Under the pieces are notes generated by a model. That model worked only from the letters and a program-made list of their open reading frames with translations. It was not told the DNA's origin and ran no database searches. From positions 63,444,199-63,508,198 of the forward strand of contig JAVIAB010000073.1 of NCBI GenBank assembly GCA_032433765.1: a DNA stretch of 64,000 nt. Direction: 5' to 3'. The stretch comes from Megaustenia siamemsis. Lineage: Eukaryota; Mollusca; Gastropoda; Stylommatophora; Ariophantidae. Numbering within the stretch: position 1 is the first letter of the stretch; each line of letters opens with the position of its first letter. Of the stretch, positions 42,621-55,194 are shown one piece after another. Both the position numbers and the translations under genes were made by a program.

Positions 42621-42929
42621 GCGATCAGGACTAAATCAGAGTAGGATTCCAGACTCCCACATGAAGTCAGCTGTCAGGCTAAGTGTGTTGATAGCAAACA
42701 AAGATAGAACATCACAAATAGAGTTCGCCAGATCCACTCTGATTGAACACCCGTTAATACGTTGCACTGTGTTCTGCGCCAGTGGCCCAGTGCATCCGAT
42801 TTCAGCCAGCATTTTATTCGGGTTTGCTTTCCCTAGCCTTTGATTGTCCCCAATCTTCCTGCAAGGCAGCAGGTTGTCTTTTCTGTAGGGGGATTCTGCC
42901 CTTAGATGGTCGGCCCTCCCAGGTTTACG

Positions 42930-43560
42930 AGCACCATCTACCCGAGTCACTAGAGGTGACTAAACACAGACATGCACACACAAAGATGTGAGATGTGACT
43001 AACACAGACACGCACGCACAAAGATGTGAGATGTGACTAACACAGACATGTACACAGCGATACGAGGCATGACTAACACTGACACACATCAAGACATATG
43101 ACACATGGCTAACATAAACATGCACACAAAGATATGAGATATAACAGACATAGACATGCACACACAAAGATAAGAGATATGACTAACATAGATATGCACA
43201 CACAAATACATGAGATGGGACTAACATAGCCATGCACACACAAGGATATGAGATGTGACAAACACAGACATGCACACACAAAGATATGAGATATGACTAA
43301 CACTGGTGCACACTAAGATATGAGATATGACTAAACACAGACACACATAAAGATATGAGACATGATTAACACGGACGCACCAAGATATGAGATATGACTA
43401 ACATGACACGAACCAAGATATGAGCCATGGCCAGCACACACAAGCCAAGATATGAGCCATGGCTAGCCCAGAAACACATCAAGATATGAGCCATGGCTTC
43501 ACGGAAAAACACCAAGAAATGAACCATGTCTAGCACAGAAACACATTAAAGTGTCCATAT
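42930..43560 (-). repeat. Minisatellite of unit A copy 3
   Basis: Degenerate 36-38 bp units (AGATATGAGATATGACTAAC on the plus strand) between the EGF gene and the core. Confidence 0.85.
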
Positions 43561-43616
43561 GCTTGGGCTTGTTGTAGTCGGCAGACTCTTCTGAACGTGG
43601 GAATCACAGGTTTCGT

Positions 43617-45151
43617 TCAAACAGTTGTCCGGAGATTTGAGAGCGCAGTCTGGCCCATAGAACGTTCTCTTGCATGTACTGTTCCCGAGTGACTGTTCAC
43701 AGGTGTCGTTGAAACAGTTGTCCGGACATTTAAAAGTGCAATTTGACTCGTAGTACGTTTCCTTGCACGTACAGTCTGCACTTTCCGGGTCACATATGAT
43801 GTCACAGCCATCAGATTCACACTGTATCCCAAAATTACCATCGGGACAAGTGTCATTACAGGTAGAGCCAGGATGTTTACATAGTATGCATTTTCGGATT
43901 TTTCCTCAAATAAATGACAGACTCTAAGACAAAGCCCGGAACAGTCGTGTCCATAGATCCCATGTGAACAGTTGCCGTGACACATACCGATGATGGCGTT
44001 GCAGCCTTTACTACACCCACTAGACATTGCACAAAACGACCAAGAATTCTCGTCCAGACAATAGGTGTCTGTATATGTTTGCACCTCACATACCGTCAGT
44101 GCACTGTCGGCCTGCGAAATGGTCGGTGAGAACTCAATCTTAATGTGTGCGTTTGGCGTTTGTGTGTTAACTACAATAGTGTTCACATAAATATTAGGGT
44201 ATGATATATCATTATACTGGAACACTACGCCGCCACTGTCAGAGAAAGCCCTTAGAGTGGCATTCTTTACCCGAATCATATTGCTAGCTCGATGATAGAT
44301 TCGAATGGTGTGAGTCTTCTGGGGCGTGGCAAAGATCAGATACCAGTAAACAGAATTGGTTCCACTTCTCCATTGTGTGTGTGTGTGCAGTCATTGTCAT
44401 AGAGAATGGTCCTTGTTTTGCCATTAACTGCGGCCTCTGGTCCACATCCGTCTCCTGTATAACAAGCATCAAATGTGTCTATCTGGTTTGTGATCTGTTT
44501 GAGAGCCACATTCCGACCCCCGCCAATGTAGATGGAGCAGATATTTGCAACTATCGCCCCTTCAATCCGTAACTTGTTGATCAGACCAGCCCCAGAGCAA
44601 AAGACATTAATCTCGTGCGGACTAACTACAAACCTTGATACACTGTTACATGAGGCAGAACCATTCACATAAATCCTAAACCAGGAGTGCGGCAAAGATT
44701 GATTGAGAGTTGCCTCAACTGATGTTGAAACTGTGTCCGGATTACATGAGGTGTCGATGTTATCAAACAGGAAAGTAGGTTCAGATTTTTGGGCATATTT
44801 GTAAACAAAATCCAAGTACTGACACTGTGGTCCGAAATATTCGTGCTGACAACTGTCATTGTTTGGGCATGTCCCTGTAGTTTTGTCACAAACTAAGTCA
44901 TTATAGCAGTGTGAGTGACATTGTAACGTACAATTTGCCTCAAACCAACCATCTGCACAAATAAGGTCATTAGCTTCCAAGGTCGCGAGCGGAGCCAGCG
45001 AATAAAGACTTGATCTACAGCGATGGTTAACGAACTGTGTACAAACATTTATTATCAACCCACCATTTACATTTATAAAAATACGCCAACTCGCTGTGAT
45101 AACAGATAGCGAGAAATTCTCTAATAGAATGAGATAAATCGTTGGAGACAA
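43617..45151 (-). pseudogene. EGF-repeat / fucolectin-like secreted protein gene, copy 3
   Basis: The least broken 5' part. Frame 45151-44336 includes an N-terminal hydrophobic stretch, then an EGF-like domain (CADGWFEANCTLQCHSHCYN to YFGPQCQYL, residues ~65-112). A middle region of about 145 residues ends with GGGRNVALKQITNQIDTFDA and CGPEAAVNGKT, reminiscent of fucolectin/F5-8 domains. Frame 44279-43617 continues with CSHGIYGHDCSGLC and EGF repeats after a shift at about 44300. A one-base loss near 45010 alters the signal segment relative to copy 2. No introns. Likely role in life: an extracellular recognition or adhesion protein. Confidence 0.72.
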
Positions 45152-45207
45152 GGAAAGTCAACATTGTTTACATGGCTTGGACGCAGGAAACGTCCATCTT
45201 GGTGCGT

Positions 45208-45371
45208 CCTAATATATATATATATATAAATAAATATGTACACACACACACAAATATATATATATATTATCGTTCGTCCGCGATTGTGTGGGACAGTCTC
45301 AGAAATAAGCAAAAAAATCCTCTGAAATGTAAAAAATATGACAAATGTCCCCGAAAACAATGGTCACCCTA
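45208..45371 (+). other. hAT right end region
   Basis: TA and CA dinucleotide tracts, then the hAT terminal region ending in the right inverted repeat. Confidence 0.6.
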
Positions 45372-45379
45372 TTTTAGCA

Positions 45380-45850
45380 TCCATGTTTTCATGAAAGGAC
45401 ACAGTCAGCTAAAGTAATTTATATGTGCAGCCTATGCTTTCTAACACCCTGTAGAGCCCAATCTTGTCAATCTTCTTTTTTTCTCTTTTCACTGATACCT
45501 AAAAGGTGTCGTGGTTTATATCATTTGTCGTTCTTGAGCTGCTCGAATTGTCTGAATTAGTGATTTTCCTTTGTTGTTACATGTCTCTGTCACTGCATCT
45601 ATCCATCTTCTTCTGGGTCTTCCTCTTGGTCTTTTCCCATTCCCATGCATTCTCGAGAAGAACGCCCTTGATGGTGATTGGTGAGGATTCATTCTGACCA
45701 GGTGGCCAAACCATTTAAGTTGTTGTTCTATATATTCTTGGCAGGGTTTGTTCCTACCATTTTTCTTATGGTTTCATTTGGTATTCTATCTCTTCTTGTG
45801 TTGTTTGTTACTTTTTTTCAAGCATCGCATCTCACATGTATTTATCTTTA
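45380..45850 (-). pseudogene. LINE fragments right of the hAT
   Basis: The first about 60 bp continue the LINE cut at 39889. Further on, minus-strand sequence resembles a LINE C-terminus: WF/GHLV-like, HGNGKRPRGRPRR-like and DAVTET-like codons around 45720-45580, in broken frames. RTE/CR1 type. Confidence 0.5.
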
Positions 45851-46667
45851 TTAATTGTGATTTAGAAAGGGTCCATGTTTAATCTTGTCAATAAATACAT
45901 AAAAACAAAACCAGAAATAGTCTAGTCATGTTTCAGATCAATCAGAAAGATCAAAACACAACGAGCAATCAATAAGCGTTGAAAGAACAAGTTCTTGACG
46001 CTTTGCCGCAGGTATATTTTGTTTTTACAAAATGATGATGTTTGAGATGTATTTTTGTATGCATCCAATCCAAACAGATGAACACAATGAATAGACAGGC
46101 CTCGACTTTGCAGTACCAAAAAATGATTGAAGTTTGAGAGAAATTGACAAGGTTTGACTAAGCCTGTCTTTGGTGGATGTATCTAAAACAAAGGCCAAAA
46201 AAAAAAAAAACAATTGGGGGCAGGGGGGGGGGGGGGGGAATCGCCCTTGTCAATCGACTGGTTTGGAAGCCAGACCAAAAGCCACGCCAAACTAAGTTTT
46301 GCCAGACTCGTGAAATTTATTGATCTTCAGGACTCAGGACAACTTCCTGTCAAATGGTAATTATACGCGGAGTGAGTAGTCTGAATAGCAAAAGCAAATA
46401 TTTAAGGCATAATTAACTTAGTCTTAAGTGTAGTAGTAGATATAATAAGTTATAGTACTTATAATATCACGTGTTGTATTAATCTCAACTTAGTAATTTA
46501 CAAGTTATTTCTACTGGCAGTAAGTATCGTCCTATTTCCATTCCACTAAGTTAACTGAATCGAATGGAATCGCTTTCGAATCTCAGTGAATCTATTCTTA
46601 TTCTATCAGAAGTACTCAGTTAGTAGGTAGAGGACACATGCCAGTGGGCGGGTTAGATAGGGTTTGG
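45851..46667. other. No gene seen
   Basis: AT-rich, with A and G homopolymer runs at 46198-46240. Confidence 0.45.
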
Positions 46668-47270
46668 GGTAATTTCCTAGTTTGATCAGATATATTATTT
46701 AATTATTTCAGTTTGGAAGAGTGATGTCCCCTAAAATATGTCTGCCAAAATACAGTGGTTCTACGCATTCTTGGCGTTGGGGTCATTACGCTGGCATGTG
46801 TCACTCACACTGGCGTTTGGGTCAGCGTGTGACAGGTAATTTGAGGTAATACAGACGTTGCATTGTGTTTCGTAAAGCTATTTCTAGATATTTTTTGTAT
46901 TTATGTGTGTGTATGTGCATTTTAATTAATAGCCGAGCCAAAGTTTGACAATCTTCCAACATTTGGTTTGGCAGTAAATTACGGCGATTGGTAATCAACC
47001 GCACAATTCCCTTCGATCAGAAGATCATAATTAGGCCGAGTGGCGTCGTTTTTGTCACGCGTTATAATATATTTATAAATATTTAACACTAAAGCTAAAC
47101 CTAACCCCTGGACCCAACGCCCAATCAACAGATACTCCGAAATGATTACATGCCAGCGTAATGACCCCAACGCCAAGAATGCGTAGAACCACTGTATTTT
47201 GGCAGACATATTTTAGGGGACATCACTCTTCCAACTGAAATAATATATCTGATCAAACTAGGAAATTACC
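46668..47270. mobile_element. 603-bp foldback / long-TIR element
   Basis: The ends GGTAATTTCCTAGTTTGATC and its reverse complement define arms of about 120-130 bp (46668-46798 and 47152-47270), nearly perfect including ACAGTGGTTCTACGCATTCT. The interior of about 350 bp has no coding signal. It looks like a MITE or foldback element. The target duplication is not evident. Confidence 0.8.
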
Positions 47271-47347
47271 AAAATATAATTAAATTAAATGCACCGAATA
47301 GAAACACTGACACAGTTGATTTGAGTATAATTATATATTATTATATA

Positions 47348-47751
47348 TGGTACATAATTATATTATACATGGAAAAGCCCTGGAGACAAGAAGAGAAATC
47401 AAATAGATTCTATCTATTGTCCTTTCAAGCCGAAGACGGCACATAGGGCAGAACCACAATTTCAAAAACAGAAACCTTGCGTGCCAAAGTGGCACATATT
47501 GCAGTGTCACATATCACTGCTCTAAATTATGGCGCTGTTTCCATAACAATACTTTTTACAATGACAGCTTGTCAAGCCATCGATCAACCTCCTTAGTCGC
47601 CTCTTACGACATGCCTGGAAGGTCACAGTGTCACTATTCTTTACTTCCCTCATAATGAAGCCCCGGTAACACACGGGAATTATATATTATGGTACATAAT
47701 TATATTATACATGGAAAAGCCCTGGAGACAAGAAGAGAAATCAAATAGATT
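47348..47751 (-). mobile_element. SINE-like element with 62-bp target duplication
   Basis: The insert is 47410-47689, read on the minus strand. It contains ATGTCGTAAGAGGCGACTAA (a motif I have seen in invertebrate SINE-type repeats), then a LINE-type 3' end: GTTCTGCCCTATGTGCCG, hairpin stem GCCG/CGGC at 47429-47440, and an ATAGATAG tail. The 62 bases 47348-47409 recur exactly at 47690-47751, and the LINE endonuclease reading continues after the second copy. No RT or transposase is present. Confidence 0.8.
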
Positions 47752-49226
47752 ACATAATGATAAAAGACAGATTCAGGAACAGCGTCAAGAAAGCCAAACC
47801 TACCCAGGAGCAGACATTAATTCAGACCACAATCCTGTAATGATAAAAATGAAAATCAAATTAAAGTTAAAGAGAAACAAACAAAAAACTAATTCAGCAA
47901 CACCAATAGATATAACAGCGTTAAACCAGAAAGATATACAAGAAACTTATACTGTCGTACAAGTAAAGAACACATATCAGAAGCTACAAGAAGAGAAGAG
48001 GGGATTGAGCAGTACAGAAGAGAAAATCCTGAGGAAAAAGTCACAACAAAATGGCAATGCATAAAAAACAGCATGCAAGAATCCTGCAACACCTTGCCCA
48101 AAAAGGAAAGTAACAAAAAACAAAAATGGATAACTGACAAAATCTTAGAAAAAATGGAAGAAAGAAGACAAGTGAAAAACACTGCCAGATACAAGGATAT
48201 AGACAATGAAATACGGAGAATGTGCAAAAAGGCAAAAGAAGACTGGCTCAACCAAAGATGTCTAGAAGTCGAAACTATGGAAAGTAAACAAAACTTAAGA
48301 GTGATGCACACAGAAATAAAGAGAATGACGAATAAAGACAAAAAAGCTGCAGGAAACGGATGTATTGCAAACAAAGAGGGAAGAATGCTAACAGACAACA
48401 AAGATATAATAGATAGATGGCAAGAATATATAACAGAATTATTTCATGACGAAAGGGACAAAAAGCCAGACATAAAATGTACATACAACTATAAAATCCT
48501 GAAATCTGAAGTTGAAAAAGCTATAAAAACAATGAAAAAGGGCCTGACAATATACAGGTAGAGATGATACAGGCTCTAAAAGAGTTTGGCGTCGAAGTGA
48601 TCACAGACATATGCAATGACATATACCATACAAGATTCATACCAAACGATCTAAAAACATCAACTTTCATTGCATTGCCTAAAAAGAATGGTGCAGTTGA
48701 ATGCAGTGACTTCAGAACAATAAGCCTAATGAGCCAGGTAACAACAATTTTACTAAAAGTTATACAGGGAAGGATTCAGAATAAAATCAATACTGAATTA
48801 GATGAGCAACAATTTGGATTCAAGAAAAACAGTGGGACAAAAGAAGCCATATTCAGCATGAGAACATTGATTGAAAAGTATACAGAAGTAAACAAACCAA
48901 TATATGCCTGCTTTATAGACTGCACCAAAGCTTTCGATAGAATACACCATAACTTATAGACTGCCTAAAGGATATAAATCTAGACGACGCAGACATACGA
49001 CTAATATGTAATTTGTACTGGGAGCAAACAGCAATAATAAGATATAACAAGGAGAACTCTACACCCATGGACATAAAAAGAGGAGTAAGACAAGGATGCA
49101 TCCTATCACCAAGCTTGTTCAATCTATACACTGAGCAAATCTTTAAAAACATCTCAGAGATACCAGGCCTAAACATTAATGGAAAGATAATCAATAACCT
49201 GAGATATGCTGATGATACTGTTCTAC

Positions 49227-50042
49227 TATAGTCCGTTCAGAAATTCATAATCACACCTGAATTAGCTTTGCATGGTAACCGCTTGTTATTTTAGTTTCAA
49301 AATTTGCATGCAATCTTAGAATATTGATGACGCAAAGATTTTGGTATTTTTTATTCCACAAACACAACAGATTTTGCACATCAGCGAATTCCTTTGATCT
49401 TTTATGATGATATCACACAAGTTGATTCAAATTTTAGAGCTTACAGTAATAGTGTTAAATTTTCTAGTATACTGGAATTCTTGTCAGAGGCGTATCTACA
49501 TAGTGCTTAATTGTGGGTGTTGTTCATTATGTGTATTTTTGCAAACATGAATTCAATTGGTTACAATTGCTGATATAGTAAAAAAGTAAATTTGCATTTC
49601 AAACTCATTGTAATTTAGATATAAATGTTGGTATTTAAAGTCATCAAATTGTCTACTGAGTCTTCACAACATTAATAAAAATACGCCTTCCCTTTGGTAA
49701 TTAATGCCCAGGCCATGGTGCGTCATGTCGTTCAATAACAATTCAGTTTTGTGCACGGGATTTTCCTGAAGTTAGTGTTTCTGCAATAGCCAAACTATTT
49801 TACGTCAACGACCGCACCAAATTAATGTATATATCCTAAAATGGTGTCAAATTCAAACAGGGTGAATTTAATATACCCTAAAGAAGAAAACTTTTAAACT
49901 AGATCAAATTTCTCAGAGCAAAAAATATTTCTATAACGTCATCAATATTCTAAGGTTGCATGCAAATTTTGAAAATAAAATAACAAGCGGTTATCACGCA
50001 ATACTAATTCAGGTGTGATTATGAATTTCTGAAAGGACTATA
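49227..50042. mobile_element. TA-flanked 812-bp long-TIR element in the RT catalytic region
   Basis: The element 49229-50040 begins TAGTCCGTTCAGAAATTCAT and ends with the reverse complement of a near-identical sequence. The TIRs extend about 105 bp (through GAATATTGATGACG). The TSD is TA at 49227-49228 and 50041-50042. The empty site is visible in the LINE-D copy at 25 kb (CTACTAGCAGAAAATCC). Interior non-coding; a Tc1/mariner-type MITE is likely from the TA target. Confidence 0.88.
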
Positions 50043-50810
50043 GCAGAAAATCCTAAAGACCTACAACAATTGCTTAATGTGATAAATATAACAAGCAAAA
50101 ATATGGACTAGAAATGAATATCAAAAAGACTAAAACTATGATCATAAACAAAGAAAATTCTCAAGACCTACAATTAAATATCACAGTTGAGGGAATACAT
50201 CTGGAAACAGTCCAGAGTCACAACTACCTGGGACATACTATAACCAATGATGGAAAATGCAAAACTGAAAAAACAAAAGAATAGGAATGGCAAAAAGTAA
50301 TTTTAATGCCATGAAAAATATACTAACAACAAAACAAATATCAGCAGGGCTGAAACTAAGAATGGCAAAATGTTACATCTTCTCAATATTGCTGTATGGT
50401 GCAGAAACATGGACATTAGACAAGAAAACAGAACAGAAAATTGAAGCCTTTGAAATGTGGATTTATAGAAGAATATGTAGAATTGGATGGAAAGAAAAGA
50501 TAACAAACGATAAAGTTTTAAAACAACTGAAAATAAAAAGAGAACTACTAAATACAATTAAGACAAGACAAATGAAATTTTTGGGGCATGTTAAAAGACA
50601 CAACAGACTACTAAAAGTAATATTGGAAGGAAAAATACAAGGTAAAAGAGGCAGAGGCAGATCAAGACTAACATGGACGAGTAACATCAAAAGATGGACA
50701 AGTCAATCTATGACAGCCTGCACCATCAAAGCAAGAAACAGAGTAGAATGGCGATCCATGGTAGCCAACCTTCGTTGCGGAGAAGGCACACGATGATGAT
50801 GGTGATAATT

Positions 50811-51056
50811 ATATAATAATTGAAGCATGTCAGGTTAGTGGTGGGAAACTTTTAGCAGAAATAATTTGGGACACTAAACTCGTAACTTACCGCCACCTCC
50901 AGTTCAAAGTGGTTTTTAATTTTGAATTTCGAAGATGATGTCATTATTAAATACATTCATTAATTTGGTGGACTTTAGGTATTTTGCCCAGATAAATTTT
51001 AAATTTAGAAAAATTCCATCATTTTTTCTTTTTACAATTTCATTATAAATGTAGTA
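50811..51056. other. No gene seen
   Basis: AT-rich sequence between LINE-D and a unit B copy. Confidence 0.4.
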
Positions 51057-52145
51057 CCCTAGTAGTTATGGAAACTTCTGTTTCCATGATGGTGGAACTA
51101 AGTCACATTCTCTCGATCGCTGCAGAAATTGCTTTGGAATCTGATCAATTTTGGCTTTCCGTTGCAATTTTCTGCATTCAAGTTCTGATGATGTTCTACT
51201 TATCATATCTACGCCAATGAATTGGCGTTGCACGCACGGCAATCCCAATACTCCGTTTTGACAAATCAAGTGTTGTGAATGCGACCTTCCACCGTCTAGT
51301 GTTGATCTGCGTTTTACGTCACAAGAATGCTGTTCAATAACCGTTGATGGTGTTGTTTGACGCAAGTTATTTACAATTTCTAACGCATTAATGTGGTAGG
51401 CTCCGTCAAGTCAGCCTAAGTTTTATCTCTTTGGGAATTTGCACCATGTTTCGTTCGTTGTAGACTGCATTCACTAGAGTAATCATGGACCCATGGGCGC
51501 AGCCATTTTGTGCGTGCTACGTCATCATAATGGCTCATAGTGTGTCCCAAGACCGACCATGCGCTAATCTTGCGATCTGTTGTTTGGTGTGCAATGGGGA
51601 TAATCTGACGATGAACTGTGTTTTGTATGTTCGGAGTTGGAGTCCACATGATGTCCTAACATCAAGCGCTATACATTTAAATACTATGACGATCATCATT
51701 TTCAGGAGGACGTGAACTTCCTGGCAATATGGTGGATAGGCAGCAGGAACCATTGAAGGCTATGTCTGAAAAGTGTTCCTTGTTGCAGTTTCCTCATATT
51801 CCAAGTCCGGCTTGTTGCAGGAGCTACTGAGTTAAGTGCTCTGTGCACACCGTGAGCTGTGTGTTTCATCCGTTTTGATCATGTTCCAATATTCGAATTG
51901 TTTACGATGAATGCTGATATCGTATGACAGGGAACAGTTGGCCGTGTTTACTTTCTGTGCGGTTTGACCTTATGTCTTTTGGCGTGTGCTGAGACTGCTA
52001 TGCTGGGGACTACAGCTACCTTTCTTTGTTTGGGAGATGAGTTAGTAATTCGGATGATTCCACTGGCACGGGCGGTTGAGCAATTATGAATTTTAATTCG
52101 TTTGCAGTGATACCGGGGCCTTCCATAACCAAATATCCCTAGTAG
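51057..52145 (+). mobile_element. Unit B copy 6 with 9-bp flanking repeat
   Basis: Unit 51066-52136, with CCCTAGTAG at 51057-51065 and 52137-52145. The leader (51066-51580) is homologous to 13.63-14.03 kb and lacks the Cys-rich repeats. CLVCNGDNLTMNC-type codons precede the tail (51690-52130). The left end TTATGGAA and the right end TTCCATAA are inverted matches, so a short TIR cannot be excluded. However, the right end carries an extra CCAAATAT, and the other copies have variable 5' ends. Confidence 0.7.
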
Positions 52146-52260
52146 TACGTTACACATTTACGGGAAAGGAAAATGGTTGAAGAAAATGAAAAAAAAAACA
52201 ATCTATTGATGATATCTGAAGGAAAAAATATATTATTTATTATAAATAGTATCATCATCA
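52146..52260. other. Short AT-rich spacer
   Basis: Purine-rich, no feature. Confidence 0.4.
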
Positions 52261-52720
52261 TCATGTGCCATACCGGTTGGCGTAGGTGATCATGTCCCTC
52301 CACAATCTTCTATCTACAGTACATCGTATCAGTTCTGTTGTTGACTGTTTTCCATGCCATGCTAGCCAGTATTTTCTCTCTTTGTCGTCCGCGATCTCTC
52401 TTTCCTTTTCTTTTGCCAGCTCCCTTTTAGTGTTGGCCTCTTTGACAACTTCCTCATCGGTCTTTTTAGCTGTCCAGGGAACTTTCAACATTCTTCTGAG
52501 AAATTTCAAATCCCATCTCTGTGGCCTCTAATCGTCTTTTCATTTGTTTGTCTACTGTCCATGATTCACTTCCATAGGTCAAAATTGGTTCTATATAGCA
52601 CTGATGAACTCTCTTTCTCATTTTTATTGACATAGATTTGTTGCATAAGATATTTTTCATTTTCTGAAATGCTATTTTGGCCTGAGCTATTCTGCTTTTT
52701 ATTTCTGTGGTGGATATCTA
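52261..52720 (-). pseudogene. LINE C-terminal fragment
   Basis: The minus strand encodes HQCYIEPILTYGSESWTVDK, then after a shift RRMLKVPWTAKKTDEEVVKE and the end LWRDMITYANRYGT, with ATGATGATGATG as tail near 52262. Same family as 30.3-30.7 kb. Confidence 0.75.
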
Positions 52721-53050
52721 TAAATAGTATACAAATATTAAAAGGCTAATCAAAGGCAGATAATTTAAATTTTCAAATTTTTTTTTTCCATTCTTCTTGA
52801 AAATATATACAAACTAGTCCAAAGTTTTTCAAAATACAGTTTACTTGATGATTATGTCCACAAATAATGAAATTAGGCACACAAAAATGGTGTGGCCACT
52901 ATTTGTCAGAAAAAACACATCTACATTGAAAATAAAAATTCAACCACTAGGAGAAAATACCATGTACCAGAAAATACCATCGAAGGTTATGATTCTTCTT
53001 TTTGATATATGTTGAAAACAAGTATTGGTGAATATTTATACAGAATCATT
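52721..53050. other. No gene seen
   Basis: AT-rich. Confidence 0.4.
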
Positions 53051-53630
53051 ACTTTACTTTAAAATATTCAACCATACTCGGTTTGAGCCGATGTGTCAGT
53101 TTTGGTCTGGTTGTACCCTCAAAAGTGGAGCCTTTGTGCCGGATAGTGGTCCAGAATGCATTAAGAACAATTGCAAACAACCCTGACATTAAAGTGGGAA
53201 GAAGCAACATAAACAACCTGAGATCTGGTATGCAGATCACATAGTTTTGATAGCAGAAAACCAACAAGTCTAGAAATTCAATTAGATAAAATTTTAACAG
53301 AAAGTGAACAAAATGGCCTGACCCTCAGCACCAGAAAGACAGAAACTATGATAGACTAAATGGAAAAATCTTGAAACAAATGCATTCAAATAACTGGGAT
53401 CGCTAATATCAAATAGCAGATGCACTACAGAAATTAGAAACAGAATAGAAGCAAAGACAGAATTCCATCGAATGAAAAACATCCTATGTAACAAATTGTC
53501 AATTAATGTTAGAAAACGTGTTTGAAAGTGGTGCATCGAACTTGTTCTTCTATATGGAAGTGAGTCATGGACGATAAGCAAGACAACACAAAGAACATAA
53601 GAGGTAGCTGAGATGTGGTGTAGTAGGTTT
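53051..53630 (+). pseudogene. Decayed LINE RT C-terminus
   Basis: Broken plus-strand frames show YADHIVLIAENQ-like, RNRIEAKTEFHRMKNILCNK and LLYGSESWTI. These are the region after the RT catalytic block in RTE/CR1-type LINEs. Confidence 0.55.
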
Positions 53631-54212
53631 TAGGAAGAACAGATCATGTGCTGATCAAATAACTACTCTACATATAATAGTTGAACAAAGTTTAGAACTA
53701 CAGTCCCCACTTTATATTGAATTCATAGATTACGAAAAGGCATTTGATAGTTTAGACAGAGGAATGATTTGGAAGTTGCTGAGTCATTACGGAATCCACA
53801 TAAAGTTTATTAACCTGATAAAAACAATGTATGAAGCTGAAGGAATGAAATGTAGTGTGGTGCTTGAAGGAAAGCTTATAGAAGCATTTGAAATAAAAAC
53901 AGGAGTAAGGCAGGGATGCCTTCTGTCTCCATTTCTCTTTCTACTGGCCATAGATTGGATTATGAAAATAACTCAAAACAAAAGAAATGGAATCTAGTGG
54001 TCACTGACCAAACAACTTGATGATTTAGACTTTGCTGATGACACAGCTCTCCTATCACACAGCCATCAACAGATGCAGGATAAAACAAACATACTTGATG
54101 AAAGATCACAACAGCTAGGACTGAAAATTAATAGAGATAAGACCAACATTATGAGAATTAATGCAGTTGGCAATAACCAAATAAAATTAGGAGAAATACC
54201 TCTACTAGATGT

Positions 54213-55073
54213 ACAATATTACATGGTTGGTTGGTTAGTTATGGTTGGTTATGGAAGGCCTCGGTATCACAGCAAACGAATTAAAATCCATAATTGCTCA
54301 ACCGCCCGTGCCAGTGGAATCATCCGAATTACTAACTCATCTCCCAAACAAAGAAAGGTAACTGTAGTCCCCATTGTAGCAGTCTCAGCACACGCCAAAA
54401 GACATAAGGCGAAACCGCGCAGAAAGTGAACACAGCCAACTGTTCCCTGTCATACGATATCATCATTCATCGTAAACAAGCGGGATATCGAAACAGGATC
54501 AAAACGGATGAGACACACAGCTCACGGTGTGCACAGAGCACTTAACTCAGTAGCTCCTGCAACAAGCCGGACTTGGAATATGAGGAAACTGCAAGAAGGA
54601 ACACTTTTCAGACATAGCCTTCAATGGTTCCTGCCGCCTATCCACCATATACCATGGAAGTTCGTGTCCTCCCGAAAACGATGATCGTCATAGCACTTGA
54701 TGATGTTAGGCCATCGTTGATGACTCCAATTCCAAACATATAGACACACAGTGGTGGTAAGTTATCATTTCCAATCCAACAGAAGCCACCTGACCTGTAG
54801 TTAGTAAAACCACAGAGAGAATATGATTTTGTGACCTTCACTGATTCACTCTTGGATGTGAATGTGTAGTTTACACAAGAGGAGAAGTTTTCAACTACAG
54901 TGATCCCATTTAAGGCAATTCTGTGATAGCAAGGCAAGTCTCCTTTATAGCAGCAGAACTTGATGTTCTCTGCTCCCTTCTTGTAGCTGCTGCCACACGA
55001 TTCTGATGTCTCATTAACTTGGACATCATTCAATCTTACATATCTACAATCTTACATATATACAATCTTACAT
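54213..55073 (-). mobile_element. Unit B copy 7, inserted in LINE-G
   Basis: Minus-strand insert 54225-55061 with the tail (54240-54660) and the second Cys-rich repeat. ACAATATTACAT at 54213-54224 and ACAATCTTACAT at 55062-55073 (one mismatch) flank it. The LINE RT reading resumes after the second copy. The 3' end has extra GGTT repeats before the flank. Confidence 0.75.
54638..55033 (-). pseudogene. Cysteine-rich protein, single-repeat fragment (unit B copy 7)
   Basis: A 131-codon frame holds VNETSESCGSSYKKGAENIK, FCCYKGDLPCYHRIALNGI, CVNYTFTSKSE and SLCGFTNYRSGGFCW, the second repeat of the protein at 16.6-17.4 kb. The first repeat and signal segment are missing because of 5' truncation. 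Confidence 0.6.
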
Positions 55074-55194
55074 ATATCTGGGTAGTAATATAGATAAAGA
55101 GGGAGGAACAGAAAATTATACCAAAATAAGGATATCAAAAGCAAGAGGAGCTTTTGTTGCACTGGGAAAGATATGGAAGTCTAAAGAAATTAGA

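Larger units (their letters stand above)
47281..50810 (+). pseudogene. LINE-D copy 2, hosting two insertions
   Basis: From the endonuclease end (TWKSPGDKKRNQIDYIMIKD; SDHNPVMIKMKIKLK) through the linker (KWITDKILEKMEERRQVKNT; RWQEYITELFHDERDKK), RT blocks (DFRTISLMSQVTTILLKVIQ; YACFIDCTKAFDRIHHNL; RGVRQGCILSPSLFNLYTEQ; LRYADDTVLL) and C-terminus (LLYGAETWTLDKKTEQKIEA; KFLGHVKRHNRLLK). It ends in a GATGATGGTGAT tail near 50808. Several frameshifts and stops. Interrupted at 47410-47689 and 49229-50040. Confidence 0.85.

Noticed and set aside
47889..48401. Minus-strand frame of 170 codons, hydrophobic
   Set aside because: Antisense shadow of the LINE-D linker region, which has recognisable plus-strand motifs.
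51066..52136. Unit B as a classical DNA transposon with TTATGGAA/TTCCATAA inverted ends
   Set aside because: Only one copy shows both ends, the right end extends beyond the match, and the other copies have variable 5' ends; kept as an alternative, not as the call.
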